A stretch of 64,000 bases of DNA, from positions 124,001 to 188,000 of the forward strand of contig NZ_JHZC01000006.1 of the NCBI RefSeq assembly GCF_000621125.1. Direction: 5' to 3'. Positions within the stretch are counted from its first letter, which is position 1; every line of letters begins with the position of its first letter. The notes under the pieces are model-generated. The model saw nothing but the letters and a program-made list of their open reading frames with translations. It did no database searches and had not been told where the DNA came from. The position numbers and the translations under genes are program-made. Of the stretch, positions 38,368-46,537 are shown one piece after another. This DNA comes from Maribacter antarcticus DSM 21422. GTDB taxonomy: Bacteria > Bacteroidota > Bacteroidia > Flavobacteriales > Flavobacteriaceae.

Positions 38368-38793
38368 TTATGCGTTTTTTAACGTTACTTTTAATTCAAT
38401 TTCTGTGTGTAGTGCTTTCGATATTGGGCAAACCTCTTTCGCTTTATGTGCTATTTGCTGAAATTGTTCTGCATCAATAGTGGGTACATCACCTTCTAGA
38501 TTTAAGTTAACTTTTGTAATGGCCCCATCTTCAAAGGTAACCGTGGCCTCTACATCTAAAGCTGTTGCTATAAAATTAGCTTCATTTAATAAGAAGCTTA
38601 ATTGCATAGCAAAACAACCTGCATGTGCTGCTCCTATTAATTCTTCAGGATTGGTTCCTTTTTCTCCATCTTCAAACCTGGTTTGAAACGAATATTGTGT
38701 TTTATCAAGAACTTTACTTCCTGTAGTTAAGTGTCCTTGTCCCTCTTTTCCACTACCTTTCCATTCTGCCTTAGCTTTTCTTGTAAATTTCAT
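38368..38793 (-). CDS. osmC: OsmC-family peroxiredoxin
   Basis: A 141-residue thiol peroxidase of the OsmC subfamily. The peroxidatic cysteine is C60 in GAAHAGCFAMQLSFLL, and the second, resolving cysteine is in KEVCPISKAL near residue 122. The size matches OsmC (about 140 residues). It reduces organic hydroperoxides using a dithiol donor. The gene begins 17 bp after the OYE gene and ends two bases before the dehydrogenase, so it is co-transcribed with both. Confidence 0.9.
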   Translation of the reverse strand: MKFTRKAKAEWKGSGKEGQGHLTTGSKVLDKTQYSFQTRFEDGEKGTNPEELIGAAHAGCFAMQLSFLLNEANFIATALDVEATVTFEDGAITKVNLNLEGDVPTIDAEQFQQIAHKAKEVCPISKALHTEIELKVTLKNA

Positions 38794-38810
38794 AATGTGT
38801 GTTTTAAAAG

Positions 38811-39914
38811 TTAAATTATTTCTTTGGATGCTATTGGATAATCGATATACCCTTTTGCACCAGTTGTGTAGAACGTGTCGTCATCCCATTCTGCTAAATC
38901 CAAGTTGTTTTTAAAACGTTCTACTAAATCTGGATTAGAAATGTATGGCTTGCCGTAAGCTACTAAATCTGCATGACCTTCTTCGATTATTTTATTTCCT
39001 TTTTCTTGATCAAAAGCAGTGTTAATCATTAACGTTCCGTTGTACAAAGGGCGGAAATGTTTAGCAATTTTTGGAACTGCAAAAGAGAGCTCTGAAACAT
39101 CTGTAAAAGGTTCAGATAGATGCACGTAAGCTAAATTATAATCGTTTAATTTTTTAATAATATACTCGAATGTTGGGATGGTATTTTTATCCATCGTCAT
39201 ACCAAACAAACCATCTAGTGAAGGATTAAAACGAGCACCAATTTTTTCCTGTGCAATCACTTCTTTTATGGCATCTAAAACTTCAAAAAAGAAACGCGTT
39301 TTATTTTCGATACTTCCACCGTAGTTATCCGTTCTTTTATTAGAAGTTCCATTAAAAAACTGATGAAATAGATAGCCATTAGAAGAATGTATTTCTACGC
39401 CATCAAAACCTGCTTGAACCGCATTTATAGCTGCATTTTGAAAATCCTTAACGGTCTCTTTGATTTCTTCAATAGTCATTTCTTTAGGCGTCACAGTTTC
39501 TTTAAATCCTTCGGGCGTATACGACTTTGAATTCGGGTTTATAGCCGAAGCGGATAAAGGTAATTCTCCATTATGAAAATCGGGGTGAGACATTCGCCCT
39601 ACATGCCATAACTGAATAAAGATTTTACCCCCCTTGTCATGAACGCGTTGCGTTACTTTTTTCCAGCCCTCTATTTGCTCGTTTGAATAAATACCCGGAG
39701 TATGGATGTAACCAGAAGCCTTAGTAGACACTTGAGCCCCTTCTGTAATGATTAATCCTGCCGATGCACGTTGCTCGTAATATAAACCATGAAGTTCATC
39801 TGTTGGTGCTAAATGTTTATTATCGGCTCTGCTGCGGGTCATAGGCGCCATAACAACCCTGTTGTTTAGATTAATATTCTTAGTATATGGTGTTAATAAA
39901 CGTTGTTTGCTCAT
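38811..39914 (-). CDS. Old yellow enzyme-family alkene reductase (NemA-like)
   Basis: A 367-residue FMN-dependent TIM barrel. Family marks are RVVMAPMTRSRAD at the N-terminus, the H-x-x-N pair binding the substrate in VEIHSSNGYLFHQFF, and RFNPSLDG and YGKPYISNPDLVERF near the end. OYE enzymes reduce activated alkenes, nitro compounds and nitrate esters with NAD(P)H. It is the first gene of the three-gene operon. An FNR-type palindrome lies 59 bp upstream of its start, and a Crp/Fnr-family regulator gene lies just beyond that. Control by that regulator is therefore likely. Confidence 0.92.
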   Translation of the reverse strand: MSKQRLLTPYTKNINLNNRVVMAPMTRSRADNKHLAPTDELHGLYYEQRASAGLIITEGAQVSTKASGYIHTPGIYSNEQIEGWKKVTQRVHDKGGKIFIQLWHVGRMSHPDFHNGELPLSASAINPNSKSYTPEGFKETVTPKEMTIEEIKETVKDFQNAAINAVQAGFDGVEIHSSNGYLFHQFFNGTSNKRTDNYGGSIENKTRFFFEVLDAIKEVIAQEKIGARFNPSLDGLFGMTMDKNTIPTFEYIIKKLNDYNLAYVHLSEPFTDVSELSFAVPKIAKHFRPLYNGTLMINTAFDQEKGNKIIEEGHADLVAYGKPYISNPDLVERFKNNLDLAEWDDDTFYTTGAKGYIDYPIASKEII

Positions 39915-39972
39915 GTTATAATTTATATGTAATATATTTCAATAAAATTACAGTCTTATAACTACAATAACA

Positions 39973-39986
39973 TTGATCTATATCAA
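39973..39986. promoter_or_regulatory. FNR/CRP-type operator palindrome
   Basis: TTGAT-CTAT-ATCAA matches the classical FNR-box layout exactly, with five-base arms and a four-base spacer. It lies in the 83-bp gap between the end of the Crp/Fnr-family gene and the start of the OYE operon, 59 bp from the OYE ATG. Direct control by the neighbouring regulator is inferred. Confidence 0.65.
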
Positions 39987-39997
39987 TTAGGATATGT

Positions 39998-40564
39998 TTA
40001 ACTTACTTTAATTCTACTTAAATTCTCTGGAGTGACTCCTAAATAGTTTGCAATATCATAATTTGTTACTCTGTGTTCTATATTAGGGTACGAGGAACAG
40101 AATTCGAGATAGCGCTCCCGTGTATTCTTTTCTTGTGCAGACAATATACGTTTGCCTTGAGCAATGAAGGCATTGGTTGTTAAAATCCTAAAGTACCGCT
40201 CAAATATGGGTGCCTCTTTATAAATATGTTGTAAACAATCATAATTAATAGATAGCAATTGAGAGTCCTCAATAGCTTCGATATGTAATTTAGAAGATTC
40301 TCTATTATTAAACGCATCAAAATCTCCAATCCACCAATTTTCTACAGCAAATTGGATAATATGTCTTTTTCCTTTATGATCCACGTAATAAGCTTTTAAA
40401 CAGCCTTTTGTAACAAAATATTCATGTTGTACGTGTGTGCCTGGTTTTAGTAAAAAAACACCTTTACTCACCGTTATTTCATTTAAATCTGAAGTAAATA
40501 ATTGGAGATCAATAGGGGTAGGACTGACGTAATTTTTTATATGTTTTATAACGGACGAATGCAT
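39998..40564 (-). CDS. Crp/Fnr-family transcriptional regulator
   Basis: A 188-residue protein with an N-terminal cyclic-nucleotide-binding fold (VSKGVFLLKPGTHVQHEYFV, KGCLKAYYVDHKGKRHIIQF). The helix-turn-helix is short and C-terminal (VTNYDIANYLGVTPENLSRI). It has no cluster of N-terminal cysteines, so it is not an oxygen-sensing FNR with an Fe-S cluster. Bacteroidota have many such proteins whose ligand is unknown. The end of the DNA-binding domain is compact, as usual in this sub-group. Its gene lies just upstream of, and in line with, the OYE-OsmC-ADH operon. Confidence 0.88.
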   Translation of the reverse strand: MHSSVIKHIKNYVSPTPIDLQLFTSDLNEITVSKGVFLLKPGTHVQHEYFVTKGCLKAYYVDHKGKRHIIQFAVENWWIGDFDAFNNRESSKLHIEAIEDSQLLSINYDCLQHIYKEAPIFERYFRILTTNAFIAQGKRILSAQEKNTRERYLEFCSSYPNIEHRVTNYDIANYLGVTPENLSRIKVS

Positions 40565-40764
40565 TGTACAAAGATATAATCATAAGGTATCTTATAATTC
40601 TTGAAATCAAGAATAAATACAATACTTCCGTCAACTAATGTAATTCCTAATAAGATAGATAAATCAATTATTATATTTTGAAATATTTGTATTTGAAAAA
40701 CCATTAGAATGGTGCCAAGAAAAAATATTATCAGATAGAAGAGTTTTCGTTGTTTTTGCGTCAT
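40546..40764 (-). CDS. Small membrane protein, unknown
   Basis: A 72-residue ORF. ATG 40764 is preferred to the TTG further upstream because the longer form reads into a palindromic repeat. It has two hydrophobic helices (KLFYLIIFFLGTILMVF and IIIDLSILLGITLVDGSIVF). It overlaps the start of the Crp/Fnr gene by 19 bp, so translation of the two may be coupled. I do not recognise the family. It could be a relic trimmed by the IS110 insertion beside it. Confidence 0.4.
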   Translation of the reverse strand: MTQKQRKLFYLIIFFLGTILMVFQIQIFQNIIIDLSILLGITLVDGSIVFILDFKNYKIPYDYIFVQCIRPL

Positions 40765-40826
40765 TTTTTTCAACTGTTTGCTAACGGCCTTCGTAAATAA
40801 ATTCAAAACTTTCAAAAGGCCGTTTT

Positions 40827-41621
40827 TAGCTATTCTTTACACATGTCTTAAGTTTGATTCCCTAACTTTTAGGATATAAATCAGAAAGAACAAAAGAGAG
40901 AATTATGACTAGTATATACGGTGAAGCTCTAGATTTCGACAACATTGATAATGGGCTCTCTTTTACCACGTAAACCACCTTAAGTTCTGTGAGACCAAGA
41001 TTTCGTTTTCAAGTTGTTGTGTGCCTAAGTAGCTCGTTCTTTTATTCATCAGTACTTATGAATAAATATAAAGAAACTTTCGGAGTCGATATAAGTAAAG
41101 ATGTTTTTGATTGTTTTCGTAGTAAAAGTAGCCATGTACAAATTAAGAATGATGAAACGGGATTCAAGAAGCTATTGAAACAATTACCTACCAATAGTCT
41201 TGTAGTTATGGAAGCTACGGGTTATTATCATTATCGGATTGCACAGTTTCTCTACAAAAACGAAGTTATAGTGTCTGTTGTAAACCCACTATCCGTAAAG
41301 CGTTTTTATACAGATGAACTTGGCCAAAGCGAAAACGTACAAGAGCGATGCCAAGGCCATTTGTGAATACGCTATATTAAACGAAGTCCCTATTTACTCA
41401 GCTTTTACGGAGGGCCAGAGCGAATGTTTACAGCTTTTCAGATTACTTGATAGTTATCTAAAGAAACGAACGGCAACCAAGAACAAGATGCATGGCGCAG
41501 CGGTGCTAGGATTGCCTTCAAAGTTTGTCTTCCGTTCTTTAAGACGTAACCGCAAGCATCTGGACAAAGAGATAAAAGGTATTGAAGAGAAGCTACTTTC
41601 TTTGGTAAAACAAAATCAACT
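40827..41621 (+). mobile_element. IS110-family relic, copy 4 (leader plus truncated transposase)
   Basis: The leader (40827-41057) is about as well preserved as that of copy 2 and keeps the same 9-bp stem. The transposase starts at ATG 41058 (MNKYKETFGVDISKDVFDCF, with VVMEATGYYHYRIAQF). It shifts frame near 41315, continues as AKTYKSDAKAICEYAI, and stops being IS110-like at KLLSLVKQNQ (41621). There it joins directly to a tyrosine recombinase fragment. Left of the element, GCTAACGGCCTT (about 40782) pairs with AAGGCCGTT..TAGC (about 40816), so the element sits against a palindromic spacer. Confidence 0.78.
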
Positions 41622-41778
41622 TGGTCTTAAAATTATTTGCTTTTTCATAAATATTCTTCATTCGAACCAATTTTTTAGAAATGGGGTTTCTAAATGAAAA
41701 ATAAACACACCATCTTTTGGTAAGGACACCCTTTGCAGTATATATTTTTGGAGCGGAGAAATTGTTTCTTGTTGACAA
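41622..41778 (-). pseudogene. N-terminal fragment of a tyrosine recombinase
   Basis: On the minus strand the frame from ATG 41778 reads MSTRNNFSAPKIYTAKGVLT, then RWCVYFSFRNPISKKLVRMK and YEKANNFKTK. This is the arm-binding N-terminus of flavobacterial phage- or transposon-type integrases. After K-T-K the sequence changes to IS110 relic sequence read backwards. The core-binding and catalytic domains are absent. It shows that an integrative element once stood here. Confidence 0.6.
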
Positions 41779-41829
41779 ATCGTATTTTAAAACGCGTTCA
41801 CTTTCGTGTTCAATCGTAACTGTTTATAG

Positions 41830-41851
41830 ACATAAAACAATTGTTTTATGT
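41830..41851. repeat. Perfect 22-bp palindrome
   Basis: The half-site ACATAAAACAA is followed immediately by its exact reverse complement. It sits between the recombinase fragment and the small conserved gene at 42192. It could be an operator or a cruciform. The rest of 41852-42191 shows no gene. Confidence 0.7.
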
Positions 41852-42191
41852 AAACTAAACCGTTGTTTTGCTTGATTGTACTAATGTAGCGAGAAAGGAA
41901 TCACTATCACCGGCCTCCAGGTCATGAACTTGAAAAAACAATCCGAAATGTATTATTTTTCTGCACTTTTTATTAAAGCCGTATACGGAAACGTAGGTGT
42001 TGATTCTACTTCTTACTAATGCTAAAACAGGAATTTTTGGATTAGAAAAGGAAAAAATTTCATTATTATTTTTAAAAGTTAAATTATGGATGAGATTGTT
42101 TATAATACTCCCAAAACAATCAATTAACAAAATTTGAAGTATATTTTTTGTTTTAATTATATTTACCGAAGTTAAAAATAACAATATAGTA

Positions 42192-42419
42192 ATGGATATT
42201 TTACAAGAAGCATTAGAATTTGAAAAAGCTAAGATGAGTAATATGACTACTAGTGATAGGGTGACGGCCTCAAGAGAGGCCAAACGACTTATTTTAGCTA
42301 TCAACGAAATTTATAAAAAGACAAAAGATGAAGCCTTAATGGATGCAATGAAACGATTAACTACCAAGAAAAAAAGAATTGATATTCGATTAAAAGGAAG
42401 ACCTGATTCAGGAATATGA
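42192..42419 (+). CDS. Small conserved flavobacterial protein, unknown function
   Basis: A 75-residue helical, highly charged protein (MDILQEALEFEKAKMSNMTT, LILAINEIYKKTKDEALMDA, ending KKKRIDIRLKGRPDSGI). From memory, close relatives with the same C-terminal LKGRPxSG occur widely in Flavobacteriaceae, so it is likely a real gene. No domain or catalytic motif is visible. A spacer with TTTTTTG and TATATTTAC near 42140-42165 is a possible promoter. Downstream it meets a repeat unit and an IS3-type element. Confidence 0.65.
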   Translation: MDILQEALEFEKAKMSNMTTSDRVTASREAKRLILAINEIYKKTKDEALMDAMKRLTTKKKRIDIRLKGRPDSGI

Positions 42420-42447
42420 TGAACTAATTATTTGTTGCCTAATTAAT

Positions 42448-42483
42448 GGTGGGCTTAGGTATACTAGTTCAACTAATTGTAAA
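42448..42483 (+). repeat. Repeat family R, copy A (cut by IS3-type element)
   Basis: GGGCTTAGGTATACTAGTTC and CAACTAATTG match the left half of the repeat found complete at 44222 and 54122. The right half is missing because the IS3-type element starts at 42484. Confidence 0.6.
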
Positions 42484-43580
42484 TGTGGACTTCCCATAAC
42501 TAGGACAGTTTATAATTCGAATTTACTAACTTTAAATTCAAACTGTCATCATGAAAAGCAGCAAGTTTAGCGAAAGCCAGATTATCAAGGCTCTAAAGGA
42601 AAATGAACAAGGAAGGTCGGTAGGTGGCGTATCGAGATAACCGGGTATCGACAAAAGCACATTCTATTACTGGCGCAAGAAGTACGGCGGTATGGAACAA
42701 TAACAGTTAAAATTTCTGAAGGAACTTGAAGAAGAGAACCATAAGCTCAAACACATGTATGCCGATGTTAGTCTTGACAATAGGATGCTAAAGGACGTAT
42801 TGTCAAAAAAGTTCTAAGGCCTTCCTATAAGAGAGTATAGGCGAAGTATCTCATCAAAGAATATTTGGTTCTCATCGTTCGTGCATGTGAGGTCGCAGGC
42901 TTAAGTAGGTCTATGTGGTATTACCAGAGCAAAAGAGACGACAGTGAGGTTATCGATAAGCTGACCGAACTGGCCAAAGCTTATCCCACTAGAGGTTTTG
43001 ATGAGTATTATCACAAGATTCGTCGAGAAGGCTTAAAAAGAAACAGAAAGCGTGTATTGCGAATATATCGGGATATGAAGCTCAGTCTTAGGCGTAAACA
43101 TAAGAAGCGTTTGATAAAGCGTATAAAACATTCTTTGGAAACCCCATCGGTCCTCAATAAATGCTGGAGTATGGATTTTATGAGCGATGCGCTTATTGAT
43201 GGAAGAAAGTACGTGTGTTCAATGTCATAGATGATTGTAACCGGGAAGCCATTGCTATCGATATAGGCCTTTCGTACCCGGCCAGAGCGTAAGTGGAAAC
43301 ATTGGAAAACCTCAAAGTAGAAATAGGAACACCTAAATATGTCAGGTGCGACAACGGGCCTGCATTTATATCTAAGGTATTTATGGCGTGGTTTCAAAAG
43401 ATAAATGTTAACTGGAGGGAGGACTATAATTTCAACCATCCGCATAAATCGCCAAAAGAATACATGTCAGGTTTGATAAAGAATTTAAATTCTTCATCAA
43501 ACCTGACATAAACAATAATTATTTGTTCAATTTGTAGGTTTCCTAAATCGGGGAAGCCTACAGTTATGGGGAAGCCAACA
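42484..43580 (+). mobile_element. Degenerate IS3-family element with terminal inverted repeats
   Basis: The ends are imperfect inverted repeats: TGTGGACTTCCCATAACT at 42484, and TGTTGGCTTCCCCATAACT read inward from 43580. OrfA starts at ATG 42551 (MKSSKFSESQIIKALKENEQ) and has two in-frame stops. OrfB (42865-43230) reads CEVAGLSRSMWYYQSKRD and WSMDFMSDALIDGRKYV with the first catalytic Asp. It shifts frame there and continues as FNVIDDCNREAIAIDIG and VRCDNGPAFIS. The C-terminus is disturbed by a large hairpin. It interrupts a sensor gene on its right side and a repeat unit on its left. Confidence 0.85.
43465..43508. repeat. Near-perfect 44-bp hairpin inside the IS3-type element
   Basis: TGTCAGGTTTGAT (43465-43477) pairs with ATCAAACCTGACA (43496-43508), and the centre AAGAATTT/AAATTCTT is itself palindromic. 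Only one position mismatches. It lies where the end of the transposase frame should be. It may come from a local inverted duplication, and could act as a terminator. Confidence 0.75.
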
Positions 43581-43761
43581 TGGCAACCCAAACAAAGCTT
43601 GGTTTGTATAACATTAGGTCATTGGTAGATACTTGTGACAGACCATCTAATGTAAAGTATTTAATTCTGGGTGCCGTATCCTGTCCTTACAAAGAAGTTG
43701 CAAACAATACAATTAAAAGAAAAATAAATACCATAATAAACACATTATGAATAGTTTTCAT
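43581..43761 (-). pseudogene. N-terminal fragment of a hybrid two-component sensor (propeller type)
   Basis: From ATG 43761 the minus strand encodes a signal peptide (HNVFIMVFIFLLIVLFATSL), a TAA, then in the same frame RIKYFTLDGLSQVSTNDLM and SFVWVA. This is the start of the Reg_prop propeller repeats of hybrid two-component systems. The frame ends exactly at the IS3-type element end, and no continuation was found beyond its other end. The 460 bp upstream (43762-44221) contain an interrupted palindrome (AACGTT region near 43807) and no gene that I can support. Confidence 0.6.
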
Positions 43762-44221
43762 TAATCAGTGTTTTAAGATTCTTTTGCTTTTGATTCTTCC
43801 ATAACGAACGTTGGGTCATTCCGGGAGGAAATTTTAAGTTTGGTACGCGTTGTTCTAAAAGTCAAAATGTTGTCATTAAAAGTAGACAATTACTTTTAAT
43901 CGTAAAATTCCAAGAATTAATAAGGAATCATTTGATTTTAAAATACGTATTGGGTCTGTAAATTTGGACTCACCTTTTAAGATGTGTTGTGCATCATCAT
44001 ATAATGGCAAAATGTAATTACAGAAAGCTTCTATATAAAAAATATACCCACCTGTATTTACCTCTAAGAACGGTAGTTTTAATGAACAAGTCTAGAATGT
44101 TTGTTACTAAAGCGAGTCCAGTTTTATTTGCCGTTCTTCTTTGTAACTCTGATAATTCACCATTTCCGAAAATAAAATTGTTCATTAAAACGGTGCTCAA
44201 AAGTGAACTAATCATATTTTT

Positions 44222-44293
44222 TAGAAAGTCTAAATATAGCTGGGCTTGTATATACTAGTTTAATTAAGTGGTAATTCGGTTTAATTGAACTTT
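44222..44293 (+). repeat. Repeat family R, copy B
   Basis: AAAGTCTAAATATAGCTGGG, TATACTAGTTTAATTAAG and TTTAATTGAACTTT follow the same order as in copy D (54122). The TTTAATTAAG and TTTAATTGAA segments can pair to form a stem. Confidence 0.6.
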
Positions 44294-44411
44294 CGTATCG
44301 TTTTCGTCTAACAGTCAGTTACAGTAGAAATACATTTTATTTTTAGAATTTAACACAGACGTTTGTAATTACAAGTGGATTCTAAAGTAATCGAATCCCT
44401 TGGAATTACGG

Positions 44412-44873
44412 TTAAACATTTTTGGTAGAAGTTTGGGTTTTAGTATTTCTACTTAAAAGGAGATAGTCCAAGGAAAAGTAACCTCCTCCGTTTATTAATA
44501 AACTGACGTAGGTAATTAAATAAATAAAACTCTTTTCTTGATAAATAAAACCTTTCCCTCCATTAATTACCCAAGTAGCTACAATCATAGTAACAATCAA
44601 CGGAATACAACTCCACCTTGTAAACAACCCAACTATTAAAAACAACGAACAAAAGAATTCGGCAAACACCACAAGACTTAAACTTGTGACAGAGCCTACT
44701 CCTAGGGGGTCAGCAAATTCTGAGCTAATATCAAAGAAATTTACAAGCCTTGGATACCCATGTAGGTAAATCATTGAAAATGTTGCTCCGATTCTTAATA
44801 CAAGCAAGCTAAAACTGACACTTGTTTCTGAGGTAGTCCAAATCGATTTATTTATAAATGATATTGATTTCAT
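44412..44873 (-). CDS. DoxX-family membrane protein
   Basis: A 153-residue protein with four membrane helices (SLLVLRIGATFSMIYLHGYP, LSLVVFAEFFCSLFLIVGLF, IPLIVTMIVATWVINGG, SFIYLITYVSLLINGGG). The layout and the motif FxxSLFLxxGLFTRW are typical of DoxX/DoxD-like proteins, which are linked to quinone-coupled redox or oxidative stress. It begins four bases after the stop of the intradiol dioxygenase-like lipoprotein, so the two are one operon. The biochemical role is unknown. Confidence 0.85.
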   Translation of the reverse strand: MKSISFINKSIWTTSETSVSFSLLVLRIGATFSMIYLHGYPRLVNFFDISSEFADPLGVGSVTSLSLVVFAEFFCSLFLIVGLFTRWSCIPLIVTMIVATWVINGGKGFIYQEKSFIYLITYVSLLINGGGYFSLDYLLLSRNTKTQTSTKNV

Positions 44874-44877
44874 TTCC

Positions 44878-45540
44878 TCAGCTTTTAAATTTTTCCAGTT
44901 TAATATTCCTTGTTCCTCTTAAAACACCGTTCTCATTTTTTGTTAAGGTTATAATATTGGAAAACCCTCCGTTTCTTTTGATGTTCTTTTTGTATTCATT
45001 CGTCACTCTAGGATCGTCAGAAAACCATAATCCGGTTAGCCAATATTCAGGATATTCAGGGGCTTCAATATTATAATGGATGTGTGCCGGTTCTCCGTCG
45101 TGACTGCGATAAGGAGCGGGGCGAATTGTCTCCAACTCATACCTGCCTTTGGCGTCGGTTTTCATCCATCCCCTCAAGTATCCGTGGTATGTGCCATTCC
45201 CTTTTTCATTTCCTCTTTTAGGATAGACCCCTTTATTATTGGTATGATGAACGTACACAATAACATCTTTTGCGGGAGTTTCACCATCTGGGAAATATAC
45301 AGTTCCAGAAATAATAAGTTTGTCTCCCGGTTCACCTTTTGGAGAGATAATGGTCCTCCAAGAAACGTCTTCCGGAACTTCAAAAGTTCCGCACCAATTA
45401 CAATCTTTTTGAGTAATATTTTCTGGGGTAATTTCTATTTCTAATTTCGCATCATGGTTTTTAGCCGATTGTGAACAAGCATTGAGGGCAATGAACAAAA
45501 CAGCAGTCGATAACGCTACGGTATATTTCTTATTAATCAT
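44878..45540 (-). CDS. Intradiol ring-cleavage dioxygenase-like lipoprotein
   Basis: A 220-residue protein. ATG 45540 is preferred to an upstream TTG because it directly gives a lipoprotein signal (TVALSTAVLFIALNAC). The body is the beta-sandwich of protocatechuate/catechol dioxygenases (LIISGTVYFPDGETPAKDVI, YVHHTNNKGVYPKRGNEKG, MKTDAKGRYELETIRPAPY). Candidate iron ligands are the tyrosines in GVYP and PYRS and the two histidines of PAHIHY. It is shorter than the true dioxygenases and exported, which is unusual for an aromatic-degradation enzyme. The substrate may be extracellular. It sits in an operon with DoxX. Confidence 0.85.
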   Translation of the reverse strand: MINKKYTVALSTAVLFIALNACSQSAKNHDAKLEIEITPENITQKDCNWCGTFEVPEDVSWRTIISPKGEPGDKLIISGTVYFPDGETPAKDVIVYVHHTNNKGVYPKRGNEKGNGTYHGYLRGWMKTDAKGRYELETIRPAPYRSHDGEPAHIHYNIEAPEYPEYWLTGLWFSDDPRVTNEYKKNIKRNGGFSNIITLTKNENGVLRGTRNIKLEKFKS

Positions 45541-45635
45541 TTTACTAAATTTTAATGAACATCGAAAGTCCAAAAAATTTAATGTTTTGAAAAGATAATT
45601 ACCCTCAAATAGACTGACTGGAGTGGTTTTAAAGC

Positions 45636-46448
45636 TTAGTGGTTTAACAATTCATTCCAGTTCTGACGATAATGCCTGCTAAACCTAACAGATTGTCCAT
45701 TAGTTAGAATTCCATCGTAATCACCGTTTTTTCTTGATTTCAGTTCGGTTATGTGTTTTTTATTGACAATTGCCGAACGGTGAACCCTAAGAAAGATTAG
45801 AGTGTCCAATAATTTTTCAAGTTTTTTCAAACTCTCATCGTGTAGGAAATTTTGATTATTAGAATATATCGTTGTATAAGGTCTGTCGGTTTTAATAAAT
45901 AGGATTGTAGCAATATCAATTTTTATTCTTCGAGTTCCTTTTTTAACTGTAATGGTTCTTTGAGTTGGTAAGTCTTTCTTCAATCGCCTTTTCCTTTTAA
46001 GGTATTCATAAACGAAAGGACTAAATAAATATGCAATAATTGTTAAATACAACTGGTTAGAAATAACATTTTTAAGTATTCTAGAAAATCGGTGCGGTTC
46101 TAAAAAAATAAGATTGCTTACTAATATAAAAATTGAAGTAAAAAAGAATATATGTAATAGGCTAAACATGAACCCTGTACTTAAAGCGTAAAGTATTTTG
46201 TTGGTCAATGATTTGGGTTGAGCTTTAGAATAAAAATAATTGGCAATTTGTATAAATGGAATGAATAAAAGCCAATAAATATTGTAAAGCATCGTCTCAT
46301 ACCAATAAAAGCCTGTTAATTGAACCTTGGAGAAAACATAGTCTTGGAGAATAGCCAAACTATATAGTACAACACAGAACACAACTAATATTCCTAAACT
46401 TGAATTTAAGCGTTCACTATTTGTTGCATAAAGTTTCTGTATTTTCAT
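45636..46448 (-). CDS. Membrane-bound LytTR-domain regulator
   Basis: A 270-residue protein. ATG 46448 is preferred to a TTG six codons upstream. Four membrane helices occupy about residues 18-150 (LGILVVFCVVLYSLAILQDY, YWLLFIPFIQIANYF, MFSLLHIFFFTSIFILV and a fourth near LYLTIIAYLFSPFVYEYL). The C-terminal 100 residues are a LytTR DNA-binding domain (IATILFIKTDRPYTTIYS, FLRVHRSAIVNKKHI, VRFSRHYRQNW). It has no receiver, so it probably senses a membrane signal directly. It is followed 63 bp downstream by the dioxygenase-DoxX pair on the same strand, a likely target. Confidence 0.88.
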   Translation of the reverse strand: MKIQKLYATNSERLNSSLGILVVFCVVLYSLAILQDYVFSKVQLTGFYWYETMLYNIYWLLFIPFIQIANYFYSKAQPKSLTNKILYALSTGFMFSLLHIFFFTSIFILVSNLIFLEPHRFSRILKNVISNQLYLTIIAYLFSPFVYEYLKRKRRLKKDLPTQRTITVKKGTRRIKIDIATILFIKTDRPYTTIYSNNQNFLHDESLKKLEKLLDTLIFLRVHRSAIVNKKHITELKSRKNGDYDGILTNGQSVRFSRHYRQNWNELLNH

Positions 46449-46537
46449 CTTTTTGAGTTGCTGCAAACTATTTTACATAATAAATTTACTCAAAAGATAC
46501 TCATATACACCCTTTTTAGTTTGCTTATGCTTAATCA

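Noticed and set aside
41578-41780. An active integrative element
   Set aside because: Only the N-terminus of a recombinase is present; no att sites, relaxase or conjugation genes were seen.
41855-42304. Minus-strand 149-residue ORF
   Set aside because: It is antisense to the conserved small gene at 42192, low in structure and without a recognisable family.
43989-44258. Overlapping plus and minus ORFs before DoxX
   Set aside because: Neither has a family or good start; the stretch ends in a repeat unit.
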